Source of the DNA: Rhyzopertha dominica
Taxonomy: Eukaryota; Arthropoda; Insecta; Coleoptera; Bostrichidae
DNA length: 64,000 bases
Assembly: GCA_025024175.1 (NCBI GenBank)
Contig: QCXZ01000075.1
Span: 7,502,001 to 7,566,000, forward strand
Reading direction: 5' to 3'
Positions 42,099 through 54,630 of this stretch are shown here, piece after piece (positions within the stretch are counted from its first letter, which is position 1; each line of letters opens with the position of its first letter). The position numbers and the translations under genes are program-made. The notes below the pieces were generated by a model. That model saw only the letters and a program-made list of their open reading frames with translations. It had not been told where the DNA came from and did not search any database.

Positions 42099-43965
42099 AC
42101 AGGGTGATTCATTAAGAATGGGCAATCTTTGAACTGGAGATACTAAACACCAAAATATGGCTTAACATGCCTTATACAAATGTTGCAGGTTTACGAGATA
42201 CAGGGTGTTCAAAGTTGGAACTTTAATTTGAAATTCCTCAATACTCTTGTGATTTTAAGCAGTATCGTCTAAAAAATTGGCAACTTTAAGCTTTTGGGAA
42301 GAGAATTACGAATTAAATGCTAGTTACACCCTGTTACTTAAGTCAATTACAACATATCTTTTTTGTCTAACGATTTATGGCTAAAATGACTAGCAAATCT
42401 AAAAGGCACTTCCATTTTCAATAAAAAATGCACTCTTTTTTATTTCATGTAACTATCAGTTTGTGAGTTATTTGCATTTTAAACATTTCGTGAATTTTGT
42501 TTGTTGTAAAATGAATTTATTCTTTTATATTACTACAATGCTGGTGACAATAGTAAAGGCAACAAATAACAATCAGTAACAGTAATAAAAGAAAACTTCA
42601 AAGTAAATGCTCAAAATGACCATCTATATATTTTGTAAGGCGTATCCTTAAAGACCTTTGAACATTAAATAACATTTGTCGAATATTTTTAATAATATTA
42701 GCAGTTTCTTGCATTTTCTATAGTAATTCTTCGATGGAATTAATTGTTTCTTTGTAAACCATGTCCTTCAATTATCACCATATTAAGAGTCTAGAGGGCT
42801 GAAATCTGGACTTCTAGGTGGGCAAACAAATTCACTGCCATGCCCAATCCACCGGTGAGGAAAATGTTCATTCAGATATTGGCGTATTGGCAGAAAAAAA
42901 TGTAGCGGTGGCCCGTCTTGCATAAACCACATGTTCCGCCTTATGGCTAGTGGTACATCTTCTAGCAGTGTAAATTTTGTTCTAGGAAGTTTAAATAGAA
43001 GGGCCCGTTCAGATTAGGAGGAAGTTCAAAAGGACCAATAAAAAAAACAGATATCACACCACACCAGACATTTACCTTGAATTCATGCTGAAAATGTCGT
43101 TCATTTAGAGCAAGTGGATTTTCGGGGTCCCACAAATGATAAATTGAGCAAACTGTAGACCAACTGGTAAATCTTGAGGTAACTAATTTTGGACAAGGCT
43201 GTAGTGATATGGATGGAGATTATCTTTCTTTAAAATTTTTCAAATAGACGATTGGCTTGATCATGTTGCCGCACTTAACCGACGAGTACTGATATCTGGA
43301 TTTTCCGAAATACGACCTAAAACCTCGTCTTCATTAGCGATGTTGATAGTTTTTCTAGCACCATTTAAGCTTTTAGGACGAAAACATCCTGTTTCGCGGA
43401 TATAAATAGGTCTGAACAGTTTGTGATTCGGTTGTCTTTCATTTGGGTATAGCTCTAAATACCTTCTGGCTGCACCAAGTCCACGATAATTTGACTGAGA
43501 AAAAACACAAATCAAATCACGCATTTCACTGTTTCATTATGTCGTGGCATTTTCTTATCTTAGAATTTTTACTACAAATAATACTGAGTAAATTAGAAAA
43601 ATACAATAAACACTCTTACTTAGTGACAGTAAAATTGTCAAATATTTCTTTACACGAAAAATTGGTAAGTTCTGACAGAAACCTACTTGAAAAACAGTCA
43701 AAGTAATACCGGTGGCTTAGGAGTCTTTACACTGCATATTTAAAATGCAAATAACTCAAAAAATGATAGAGTTACATGAAATAAACAAGAGTGCCTTTTT
43801 GAAAATGGAACTGCCTTTTATATTTTCTAGTCATGCTAGCCATAACTCGTTAGGCAAAAAAGATATGTATACATAGTGCTAAATTTATCATTAAATTCGT
43901 AATTCCCTTGCCAAAAAGCATAAAGTTGCCAATTTTTTATTGTGTTTTTTACTGTGTACAGTGCT
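42099..43965 (-). mobile_element. IS630/Tc1-like transposon with long inverted repeats
   Basis: The left end is TACAGGGTGATTCATTAAGA. From 42270 to about 42485 the sequence (AAATTGGCAACTTTAAGCTT, TTATGGCTAAAATGACTAGC, TTATTTCATGTAACTATCA) is inverted at 43745-43960. The outermost 170 bp have no partner on the right, so that end is lost. A relic transposase lies between. Confidence 0.65.
42783..43524 (-). pseudogene. Transposase relic of the IS630/Tc1-like element
   Basis: The minus-strand frame starts with a helix-turn-helix region (ARRYLELYPNERQPNHKLF, then ISENPDISTRRLSAA), as in insect transposases with an N-terminal DUF4817-like domain. Shifted frames follow: HPYHYSLVQ, WDPENPLALNERHFQHEFKV, NVWCGVISVFFIGPFE, MWFMQDGPPLHFFLPIRQYL, then WIGHGSEFVCPPRSPDFSPL. 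The QDG and SPDFSPLD aspartates are the likely second and third catalytic residues. Several frameshifts make it inactive. The domain name is from memory. Confidence 0.65.
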
Positions 43966-44232
43966 CAAACATATCAGCTTTTATAGAAAACAACAGATTT
44001 GAATTCAGGGTATATTGCCAGTGGCGTGGGTGTCAATGCTCCTTACTTTTCCTTGTTTGATAGGTACCCTACTATGCCACTGGTGATCGGTATCAGACGG
44101 TGACACTCTGGCTTATTATGTATGATGTTTTTCACTGGTGTAGCAAAAAAACGTACGTGGAACTTATCTCGAAGAAAATTTCATCATTTTGTTTAAATAA
44201 GCCAATGTAATATTTTTTACTAATATCACACC

Positions 44233-44375
44233 AAGCCTTTGGTATACAGACAAAACCACTTGTATGCCATGCTGCCTGCACTAGACTATACTGACGAGCT
44301 ATAATAACAGCGAAACAGTTCTGTCTGTAGTTGGTTGCCGTGCAGACAGCATACAGGAAACATTCATTTAAATTT
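44233..44375. repeat. Palindromic element core, diverged copy
   Basis: TTGTATGCCATGCTGCCTGC and GTGCAGACAGCATACAGGAA face each other over about 110 bp. Same core as 2306 and 15361. Confidence 0.5.
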
Positions 44376-46339
44376 TATTGAAATGATAAATTAATAATGA
44401 ACATCGATAAGTTGATTCAAAATTACAAGAATCTTCCAGTTTTAATGTGTTTTAAGATATGAAGCTCACTTTTGCTTTGAGAAAAGTGTATTTACGTTTC
44501 TTGTTTTTCAATACTTGCTTATTATTTTCTCAAAATTGTATTGCCTACAACTTGTCGATATAGTTTTAATGATTCGGAGAATATCTGTTTTTGAGTTTCT
44601 GTTCAAGCCATCAACAAAGGTCAGTAAGGGTTTACGATATCGCAACATTCTACATGATGGTATTTTTAAAGTGAAACATGACTTTCACAAAGTAGCACTA
44701 TGGAATTTTGTTATTCTAATTAATATTTTTTGTATACACTTTTACACCTATTAGAAATGTCAAAATAAGATTCAATGCATTTAGTACTATACCAAATAAT
44801 AAATTGTTACACAAACAACGTTCTACAAATTAACAATAATTATTCTGCGTCTTGTGACATTAGCGCCATTAATCATTGAGTCATGTTACTTTTAGTGTAT
44901 GCTTAGCAATTAATCACTAATAATTGTACATACACGCTGTATTAAACTAGTCATACTATCATTAAACCGCGTGTTTGAATGATATATCGCTCAGCACAAC
45001 GAATATGTAGCGTGATTGTGCATTACATTTTAGTATATATTATTTACGAGCAGTATATTGTATACCTAAAAGTTTAGCGTTTAACGAGAAGTAATAAATT
45101 CTTACAAGAGGGTATTTATCTGGTTGTGGAACCATTTTGATTCATTATTGTGTACATATTTCTATAATCGACAAGAACTGACAGCGCTTTTTATACTAAC
45201 GCTTTGTGTTTTTGTTAAGTTGTGAAGTCAAATTGAAGTATCAACATGCCAATTAGTCAGGCTACAGGTCACTTCCTTTAGGAAGCAGTATCCGTTAAGG
45301 CAGCTAGATGGCTTTGTCATCATGTCGGTGTAATGCTGACAGATGGCATTGCCATCCAAATTCTTAATTATTTCCACTTTTTGTGACATTATCGCACCAT
45401 ATTTCAGAAGGAAGCCCTCTTCTATTAATGAAATGTCCAAATCTGGTCGAAAATCAGAGACTAATTCCATGTGAATAGCTTGGGCTCGAAAAGCATACAA
45501 AAAGACATATATAACACTTTATCAATTTGTGGCACAACCTTTCTTTTCTTTAATTAAAAATCGACTCCAGTTATGATAAATGGAATGTTGCTTGTGTTTA
45601 AAACCAGTTAAACAATTTCCGACAACCTTTTTTGATTGAATTGAAAATAAAAACATTTGACGCCTAGCATGAAGGAAAAATGTTCATGTGAGAATATAAC
45701 TGTAAGAAGCTGTTTGCTATCCAAGAGCATAGGATGTTTGGAAGTAAAATCCAAATTTAAACCTGCCCCCAACTCGCATAAATCTAATGTCATCAACGGA
45801 CGGAGATAATGAAAGTAGGCGACATTTTGTCTTAAGTTCTGAATTACTGATTAACAATTTCAATTCATTACTGAAGCAACCTAATTGGCTTAACTTTAAT
45901 AATACATTCATTAAGTTATTCAATTCATTTATAGATAAAATTCCTTTAATTTAATTGTTTGCATTCTTAGCATTAGGAGTGAAAAGTGAAACGCAAATAG
46001 TATGCAATAGTCAGTGCAAGGAATCTTTCGAATATAAATCATAAACCATCGTTGAAACTGTGTTAATTAATATTACTTAAGGTTACCGTTCTTGTTTAAG
46101 GTAAATCATCTGCATCAAGCCTTAGCTAAGGGGATGACCCAAGGAGGATCGTTCCACCAAATATCAGCATTCAACAATATGTGTGGAGAAACACTTGTAG
46201 AGCCTAGCCTGCAGGGTTATCTTTAGCGCAAACATAATATCAGTTACGTATACTACTAATTTCTAGTATTTTAGATACACGGTTACTTACAAAGATTTTA
46301 AGATTACGTGGCCGAAGAAAAAGCCAATATAATATAATC
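44376..46339. other. Stretch without genes
   Basis: The only recognised item is a half copy of the palindromic element arm at 45234-45367 (TAGTCAGGCTACAGGTCACT to GGCATTGCCATCCAAATTCT). Open frames at 44515, 45608 and 45717 show no domain or paralog. Confidence 0.35.
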
Positions 46340-47011
46340 TTTGAATCGCACCAGTTATATTCGCAAACTAGCTTTTGACGACTTTATTCACTAATCTAGC
46401 TAACAAAAGTGTACCTAAAACTTCTAGGCAAAGAATAGTTTTAAAGGAAATAGAATTATCTGAATTTATTGTTCTTATATAAGTACAAGCATAATAGGAA
46501 TACTGAGATGCAACTAAATGCATGCAGTTGAATAAGCACGGGAAAACTGTAAAAAATCTACCTGGGAATCTGCAAGTCATTTAACAGCATTAGGTTTCCA
46601 CTGAAATATAACCATAGAGTTTTAATTTCATCAGGTATTTTGTCATCCCAAACGGTTTTTAATATCCACAATAATCAATATCTTTACCAATGTAAAACAA
46701 GCGCAAAGTAATCTAAGGTAATTTAAGGGTGTATCTACCTGGTAAGATACTGCAATTCTATTGAATACCTTAAGTCTTTGCTGATTCATTTTCACTACAA
46801 CGTAAAATACTCGCTGTGTCTGAATCATATCTCAGATGCTTAACACGTTTGGATAATTACTAGTCCATATTCTCAAAGGAAAACAAGCTGACTTTAAAAC
46901 TGATGAAATATCTGTACATATAGGAATTGCTTCTTCTTCGGAAGAGAATTCGGTGATAAAATCGTCCATATAGTAGTCATTGTGGACTCTGGCTGAAGCA
47001 GAAGGATAAAG
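46340..47011 (-). pseudogene. BEL/Pao retrotransposon relic (RT and RNase H)
   Basis: On the minus strand 47011-46832 reads HNDYYMDDFITEFSSEEEA then SACFPLRIWTSNYPNVLSI, the YMDD core of a Pao-type reverse transcriptase and the segment after it. Further on come DTASILRCSENESAKT and, at about 46550-46380, YIRTINSDNSISFKT and TLLLARLVNKVVKS, matching the RNase H region. Stops and frameshifts are frequent. No LTRs recognised. Confidence 0.7.
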
Positions 47012-47329
47012 TTGATTTACTATCAGTATTAACTACTAGCTTAAGGGAACGTACGGGTAAATAAGCAGCCGATGCTGTGCTACTGACTACTGTATTTAAC
47101 TGTGTAACTGTGTTGAAATCGAACTTTCGGTAGACGATTCATTATAATGGAACATTATTTATACAAAAATCTTTATCGCGTTTATTAAAATACTGCATTA
47201 ATACGTATCTATAATCACAAGGCATAAAATATCAAACTTCCAGCGTTCAAGTTATATTAATCCTTCACTTGTCTTACTTTATCCATCGTAGTAACCACAC
47301 GACAACGAGCAAAAAAAAGCAAACGAATT

Positions 47330-47655
47330 GAACCAATTTCAGACTGTTGCTAAAAAACGAGCGGAATTAATCCTCCGGTTGCGGAAAATTAGCTGGATTA
47401 GCGGCCGCTGCTAGCAGGCTAGGGCCCCAACCAACGCGGGGCTGAGCGATTGTCCCTAAATTCCGTCTGGCTAATTCCGGGCAAAACTATGCCATTTGGC
47501 TGATATGAAACGGCAACTTTTCCGCTAGTACTGATTGAGCTGCAGAGGCAATTTGGTTTGCTGGAAATCAACATTGGGCACGAGTTATTTACGGCAAATT
47601 TATGCGGTTTTTTATTCTTTTATGCGGTATGCAACCGTCGGAGAAGAATAGCGCT
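47330..47655. other. GC-richer island, candidate regulatory element or untranslated exon
   Basis: Base composition changes sharply: AGCGGCCGCTGCTAGCAGGC, AGGGCCCCAACCAACGCGGG and many CpGs in an otherwise AT-rich region. No long frame and no repeat partner in this window. It ends with two TTTATGCGGT motifs (47608 and 47627 areas) of the Caudal/Abd-B binding type. Function is inferred only from composition. Confidence 0.35.
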
Positions 47656-48057
47656 TATGTAAAGGTTTGAATTTCTTTTTTAGACATCGAAATTTATCGA
47701 TTATTTATGTTCGTTGTTAGTAATCACCTGGGTAGGCATCTAAGTACTTTGTGTTCCATTTAATTTGTTAAAGCACTTAAGGATTTATTTTGTAATTTCA
47801 GAAAAATTTAGCAATTTCGTCGCTTTTAGGGTTAGTAGTATTTCTTACATACTCATACGTCACCAACAGGCTCATTCTTTTTAAATAATAATAAATGGAA
47901 AATATGAATATAAAAATATTCTACGTAATGATTTCACAACATCGCTTGAACAAATTGTAACTGATCTTTTTCTACAAACTTCACTGATTCATAAAAAGTC
48001 TCATTTTCTTTTACATTAGTTTGAAGACAATGCAGCATATGAATGTGAACAAATTAA

Positions 48058-48365
48058 ATGCTCGATATTTTATTAATTAAATGTATGGCAAAAAAACTAA
48101 ATATTCGATAAATGTAGTAGACGCTCAATAAATATAATGAATACTCGATATAAAATTTACATGCACGTTAAAATAATAAATATCAGATAAATATAATAGA
48201 CACTCGATGAATGTAACGAATGTGCAATAAACTGATACAAATGTTTTCTGAATTATTAAAAATATTCGTTAAATAAATAATAGATGTTCGATTAATTTAA
48301 GGAATGTTCAGTACCAGATTCGAATGCTTCCTCAATAAGTAAATTTTCAGTAAAATATAATCAAT
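48058..48365. repeat. Degenerate minisatellite
   Basis: Variants of ATACTCGATAAATATAATGA recur about every 20-30 bp: ATATTCGATAAATGTAGTAG, ACGCTCAATAAATATAATGA, ATCAGATAAATATAATAGAC, CACTCGATGAATGTAACGAA, ATATTCGTTAAATAAATAAT. No coding use. Confidence 0.55.
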
Positions 48366-49563
48366 CGGTAAATGTTAAATGGAAAATTGATGGTGATCAT
48401 ATTCCTTTTGATTTTAGGACTTAACAAAAGTTACAAAGGTTCATAAAACACTTTCGTTTAAACTGGCTTTTATCGGCAATCATACTATCAAAATAATGCA
48501 AATGCGAAAAAGAATGAAAAATAAAATACAATGTAATAGTTGTAATCTTAAATAAGATATTGGGCTTTTATGGGAGCTTGATTTAAAGAACATTTAGATC
48601 ATTTCAGATTTGTGAGGTGCGATATATCGAATGTCGACTAACATGAGACACAACTCACCCCATAATAATTTTTAAAGGCTATTTAAAGTAGTTTCTAACA
48701 ATACGAAAACGCGTTTGAAAGCATATTTATTCAAAGAAATAAAGATACTTTAGTAAATTCAGATTTAGGTACGCGATTTTTAACTAGATAAGGAATTCAC
48801 TTAAGCGTGCAAATTCAGATAGTATATATAATAATATTTTATTGACTTGACTCCATTTCCGCTGAAGAAAAATATCCTCCAGTCGAATCCACAACCACAT
48901 CGTCAATACCCGTGGTGTTTACAGCGACCGAAATTTTATAAAAAATTCATTAAAATCCATGTCATTGGATCAATTTTTAAACGCCATTGAAAGATATAGC
49001 TGTATTCTAAAAGAATAAATGGTAAAAACTCTAAAAAAGTGATGTCTTACACGGATACGTAGATATTGTTTTTTCTTCGAAAGCACTATAGATACGTATT
49101 CAGTTTAAAAAAAAACAAGTTTAAATACAAGATTGGCTAGTTTTTATTAGGTAGAGCTTTCTCGGAAACATATTTTGTGTTCAAAATTTCGCAGTTAAGT
49201 TGTTTTATTTATATCCAAACAGTCCATTCACTGCGAACGACCCTATTTTACTGTTATGCCATATCTCCGAATGAAATTTAACGTTCCAGTTACTTTTTTT
49301 ATGACATATAGGTGAAGCTATATTAATTGGCATATTAGACAAATGATTTAGTTTACTAATAACCTGTTAGTAAGCAGAACAGGTAGGCACATTTAGTAAG
49401 TCAGAATGGACTATTTAATTAATCAAAAACTTATTGTCATAAGCATCCAAATGAAATTAATTTCTAATTTTTTGAAAACGCTACTTTCAGAGTGCGCGTC
49501 ACTTTCCAATGCGAAAGCACGCCATTTGCTTCAATACATTTTAGAGGTGTTTTAATAACTCAC
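48366..49563. other. Stretch without recognised genes
   Basis: AT-rich. A minus-strand open frame at about 48850-48960 (SVAVNTTGIDDVVVDSTGGY) is protein-like in composition but has no acceptor or relatives here. Confidence 0.3.
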
Positions 49564-49608
49564 CTTTTTTGCATTTGGTTCTTTCCAATCGCTTGGCGTT
49601 TTCTCCAT
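49564..49608 (-). CDS. Possible first coding exon of a minus-strand gene
   Basis: An ATG at 49608 in a reasonable context (GTGGTGATGG) opens MEKTPSDWKEPNAKK and ends AAG before a perfect GTGAGT donor, phase 0. An in-frame TAG lies five codons upstream. The upstream 150 bp are richer in CpG (GTGCGCGGTGTAG, ATTCGTGTGCGTAG) than their surroundings, as 5' UTRs often are. I could not find exon 2 to the left and do not recognise the peptide. Confidence 0.3.
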
Positions 49609-50529
49609 CACCACCCACTATAGTCATAGTTCACTACGCACACGAATCACTCCCGAAATCATCTTTTAACCACTTCCAAAAACCTAAATTAGGGAGCTAC
49701 ACCGCGCACGTTAAGAGCTCCTAAATACAACTAATACGTGATAATGCGGTTATCGTGTGTGCCGTTTGACGAAAAAAAAAGAAGGTATTATAAAAAGTAG
49801 TGTATTCAGACATTTTTTGCCCGTTGTTGTTCGGAACGCTGCGGCGCTTGACCTTGGGAATACAACTAAAAATCACAGCGGCGTATTTTATTGTACGTTT
49901 TTGATACGTAGTGCTACCGGGTCGTTCAGAATTTTCTCATGCTGAAATAAAATATTCTCTAAGAATTTGCTGTTTTAAATCGACTTTTCGTGTGAGTGCT
50001 TAAAGTTTGATTTCAAGCTGGATACCAGCCGGTAGCATGCCAGAGTAACATTAAATACTGCATATAAGTAGATGTTGACAAGTGTTGGAAGAATAATTCG
50101 TTCTGGTGAAACATTCTTAAACATCGTTCCTAATAATGTTTTAAACATTTTTTCTGATTCGATTTAAAATGTACGCGGTATCTACAATAAAGCAGTTTTT
50201 GGCCAAAATAAATCAATCATAAAACAAAGAAATGATTTATGGCGATAGCTAATAGTTTACTATGCAAGCAGTTTAATCTTAATCACTTTATTTTACTGGC
50301 GAAATTTGAACATTTAGGGTTCTCTTTAGACCTACTGGATTTAATGAAATAATAGCCACTAAACAAAGGGCAATTTGTGCAATATGGTGGTTTTGTGTCA
50401 AAGATTTATTCGGTTAACCTAGGGTTCCTTTTATTTTTAATATGCATTAACCGTTTATTAACAAAATTAAAGTTTTATTATCATTTTGGCCGGCGATTTG
50501 AAGTTATATTAAAATAAAGTCTATGACTG

Positions 50530-51254
50530 ACTGCTTTACCTTGCAGGGCGACTTAAACACGGTTACTCAATGGTGTGCTGAAAGTTTCCTAAAACTGAAT
50601 GTGTCTAGGTGTAAGTCCATATCTTTTAGCAGAAAGTAAAATCCGTTAGCTATTCCAAAAATGGTGATGTTATAAACAAAACTGTAAAAATAAAGGAATT
50701 GGGAGTAGTTTGGTGCACGTTTAACATTTGCTCACCATAATGCACAGGTTGCTAAGTCAGCCTCAAGACTGCTAAGCTTTTGCGACAGAAACTGGGATAN
50801 TTTTATGGATAGCAGAACATTTGAATTAGTTTATGTAGCATTTACTACACCTAAGCTTAAATATGCATGTATCATATGGAAATCAACTTATCGTAACAAT
50901 GTATGTTCTTTAGAGTCAGTGCAATATTTAAATGTAAGGTGTTGCAGGTACAATCCTCAAAGAAGATATGATCACAACGTTCTTCTTGAAGTATTTGACT
51001 TAGAGTCGCTGGAGGTAAGAAGAAAAAAATGATTCTTACATGATCTATTACACAACAAAATGGACTGTACTTTATTACTTGAACGGATCGCATTTTTATT
51101 CCCGAGATTACATTCACATTTACATTTAACATTCTATAATAAATCATGCAGAAGTAACTTACAAAATAGATCGCCTCTTTTCGGAATGTGCAAACTATTC
51201 ATTGAGATCTCTAGTAAGTGTGATGTAACGTTGATAGCATTAGAAGCAATGTAG
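50530..51254 (+). pseudogene. LINE reverse transcriptase C-terminal fragment
   Basis: Broken plus-strand frames read LQGDLNTVTQWCAESFLKLN, RCKSISFSRK, SRTFELVYVAFTTPKLKYAC, IIWKSTYRN, FDLESLEVRRKK and LHDLLHNKMDC in the order found after the catalytic core of Jockey/CR1-type LINEs. Several stops interrupt it. No tail seen. Confidence 0.65.
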
Positions 51255-51319
51255 CTACATATAGCTACATATAAGGAAAGTATGATTGTTAATTAAGTAT
51301 TTTCTGTAATTGGGTTTAT

Positions 51320-51993
51320 ACGAGGATGAATCAAATATAAATACGATGTTATTTAAATAACGAAATCATTTATTGAAAAGCAGAAGGCACTTTTCATTTA
51401 TTTTTCTACGTAGTTTCAAGCTTTAGAAATACATTTTTCCTAGCGAGAAGGAAGCTTTTTATGGCTTGAAGCTTGAAGCTGGTTGTGTTAAGCACCATTT
51501 GCGCCCGAATCTCTCCACGCTCTCGCCATATTTTAATAGTTGCCATCCTAGAGCTTTTCTAAGCAGTTTAGACAAATTGAAATCGCAGGGCGTTAGATCC
51601 GGACTGTAGGGAGGATAATTGAGCTGAGACCAGTGCATATCCTGTAATTTACAGACCGTTAGAGCCGCAGTATGGGGCCTGGCGTTGTTGTGAAGGATGG
51701 TGGCATCTCGAATCGGTTGGTCTGGTTTTTTGCTGCAATATGCATTCCTCATTTTTTTCAACAGACCGCAATAGTACGCATCATTGATTGTACATTGGCC
51801 ATGCAAAAAATCAAAGAACAAAACGCCTCGCAGGTCGAGAAGTACAGTTGAAGGGACCTTGCCAACTGACAGCTGACAGCCGAGCTTGGCTTTTATTGTA
51901 GCTGCCTCCCCTTTCTTCCACCTCCGCTGACTTGTTTAGATTCGGGGGTGACGTGTGGTAGACCCACGTTCGATTACCGAACTGTACAGTCAA
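51320..51993 (-). pseudogene. Mariner relic 3 (C-terminal half)
   Basis: The right end TACGAGGATGAATCAAATAT resembles a mariner terminus next to TA. The minus-strand frames read NRTWVYHTSPPNLNKSAEV, VLFDFLHGQCTINDAYY, ATILHNNARPHTAALTVCKL and LNYPPYSPDLTPCDFNLS. The second catalytic aspartate is Asn here, with 34 residues to the third. A frame change lies near 51815. The other end was not found. Confidence 0.7.
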
Positions 51994-52429
51994 TCTATGC
52001 CAAATTTTCTATGCTTGAACCCCCTCACGAGTCAGAAATTTTATAATTATGCGTTACGCAGTAGATGGATGCATCCGCTGCTCAGACATCGTCAGCTTCG
52101 CTCACAAATTGGTTATAATTGTCAAACGACCTGCTATTTCCACTCCTAATAGTCCCACCCAAGCATACTAGAAGCGCGGCTCGGGTACTACCAACTGTAC
52201 ATGCCGAGGAACAAAAATCCTGTTCACATTTGATTTGCCCTCGCATATCTAGTTACTCAAAAGGCACTTATGGTTCGACCTTTCTAAGTCCTGAAACTCA
52301 TGCCAATCATGCTTACTCTGCATTTTAACGCAAATCTCTCTGTATCATTTGAGATTACAGTACTTCCGGTGGACGAACTTAACAATGAAATTACTTAATC
52401 ATTATAATAAAAAAGTTTTTATCATAAAA

Positions 52430-52657
52430 ATGTCTGAATTGTGTGATAGATTCAATATTCCGGCTCCAGGTCTGGATAAAAAGAATCTCACTGCCCGTTA
52501 GCAATGTTTAAATGATATTGAAGTTAACTTGGGTAGCAGTCCCGAGCAGTTTTTGGAATTTGGTCAGAAAACATGGAGTATTCAGGAATGTCCGGTGTCG
52601 TCATTCATAATAAGATATCTGCACTTACGTTACTTCGTAATGAGCTTTATAATTTGA
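52430..52657 (+). pseudogene. Unidentified broken frame
   Basis: From ATG the frame reads MSELCDRFNIPAPGLDKKNL, a TAG, then QCLNDIEVNLGSSPEQFLEF and on to a TGA. The composition is protein-like rather than random, but I do not recognise it. It may be the start of a retroelement gag or a processed pseudogene. Confidence 0.2.
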
Positions 52658-54630
52658 TTGTGTCTGTAAAAGTTGTTAACTGAGAGTTTCGTGTATTAAA
52701 TACTTGCGAAGAGACCTTAATTGCTGGGGTGAATTGTGCCCCAGCTTTGCGGTGAAAGAATGTGAACTGTATACTGGTCGATGTCATCGCTAAAAGTTCT
52801 AGGTTTCCTGCAATATTGGAAAATTCTGCTGTTACTGCCAATTTCAAGGAATGTTGAACTACAAGCCAATATCCCTACTATTCTGAAAAAAAACTAAATG
52901 GTGTTGCATATTTTTATTTTTTATTTTCGATGAGAAATGGTCTACTTACAATTAGTTTAACATCTTTCATTTAATGCGTTAGTAATGATAAAGTATTAAG
53001 TTGAGGTAATCTGTGTTGATTTTAGAGAAGCATTTGGTCAAATATCTTTTCGAATAGCTGCTAGTATTAGCTACAGGTTTTTCATTTGCATTGGTAGCCA
53101 CATTAAGATCAAATTTACTGAATAGAAAGTGACCTGTATACAAATTTTGGTTTGTCTACATTAGTTTGTTCTTTCAGTATACGAGGCTAATTAGAAACAT
53201 TTTACAAAATGCATTTGTAGAAATTATAACAATTTAAATTGAAATAATTTGTGTTATGCACTGCTTCGATATCTTCTAAGCTGGATATCAATTTAGCAAA
53301 GTTTTGTTAACCTGACCGAATCTGTGCATAGTAGATATTTAAACCTTATGTATAAGTTTTCCCACATCATTTTCTGTTTTAGTTGGGTAAATTCAACAAT
53401 TGCACCATTATCATCATTTAAGAATTTACAGCAAGCATCCGATAAATTACTCGAAGTGGGATATCTTGTACATATTATATACTAATAATAAGTAAAGTGT
53501 TCAAGCAACTTAGGTTAGTGCATGTCGCTGAGCATGTTAGGCATAGGTCAATTTACTAACGAGGACGGTTTTGCTCTCTTGGGTATCCCTTTTGCACAAT
53601 GCTTACAGTAGCTTTACATTGCTGCATGAAAATAATTAGCTCGTTTGGGATGCTACAAGTTCCGGGGATCAGATTATCGAAACTCCAGGAAGGCTGCTTG
53701 GTAATAAACAATGCGAAAGGGAGATGCAAGGGCAGGTAAATTAAGAACGGCGCAGTCTTTGCATTAATTGCCAATTAAGCTTTCTCCTTTTGAGCTGACG
53801 CTGTTCGCTGCAGGCTAAGAGTTCACACAGGCATGACGTAAATCGTTAGACAGCCCGATACTCAAATTGTTCTCTGCCAAAATTTCTCATCGCAATACTT
53901 GTTTATGATATGTGCAAATTAAGAACTCTAAGAACTCTAATGAAGGGTGTTAGTCAAAGACTAAGGTAAAGTAAAAACCCAATTAAAGGAGAATAAAACA
54001 TGAAAATGTTTAAAGAAAATTTGAACATATATTATGAGGAAAAATCCAAAATAACTACAGTAGAGGAGAAAGCTTGTGACACATATACAGGGTGTCCCAG
54101 AAAGACGACAAGAAGGAAAGAACACAGCTTACCTATATACATAGTTTCTCCGTTTCTGAGGGCGTCAAATGTATAAAATAAAATTTATTTTTTGTTATAA
54201 CGTTGTAACTACTAGCATGTAACATTATTTGAATGTACCAGTCCGTGTGATTATAATAGAAAAGAAGACACACACCCAGTTTTCCTTACTTTTTCGTCTC
54301 TTTAGCGGGTTGGTAAGAAAAATGGGAGGAGAATGAAGAACCTCTTTTTGTAATGAATCACCAAGTTAAAAATGGATGATTGCGTAAAGTTAAGCATTAA
54401 AAATTCGAATTCTAGCCTCTCATTTCCTTTGTGTGACCACTCAAAACCGTTGAACTATCGTTTTGGTAACAAAATTTAACATACATCTTTTGTGCGTCAT
54501 GCGATTAAACCGATTTCTTATTCTATCTATCGATTTTAAGTGTTTTTTCGTGTAACATTCTTGCAGATGTTCTAGCTTTAGAGAATTTTTTTGACGTTCA
54601 TATGTCACATTGACCTGGAATTTGAATAGG
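52658..54630. other. Stretch without genes
   Basis: Nothing recognised except a TACAGGGTGTCCCAGAAAGA terminus at about 54087, the usual style of an insect DNA-transposon end, with no partner found. Confidence 0.35.

Noticed and set aside
44000..44160. CCAGTGGCGTGGG facing TTCACTGGTGTAG, possible hAT MITE
   Set aside because: Arms match over too few bases and no 8-bp duplication was found.
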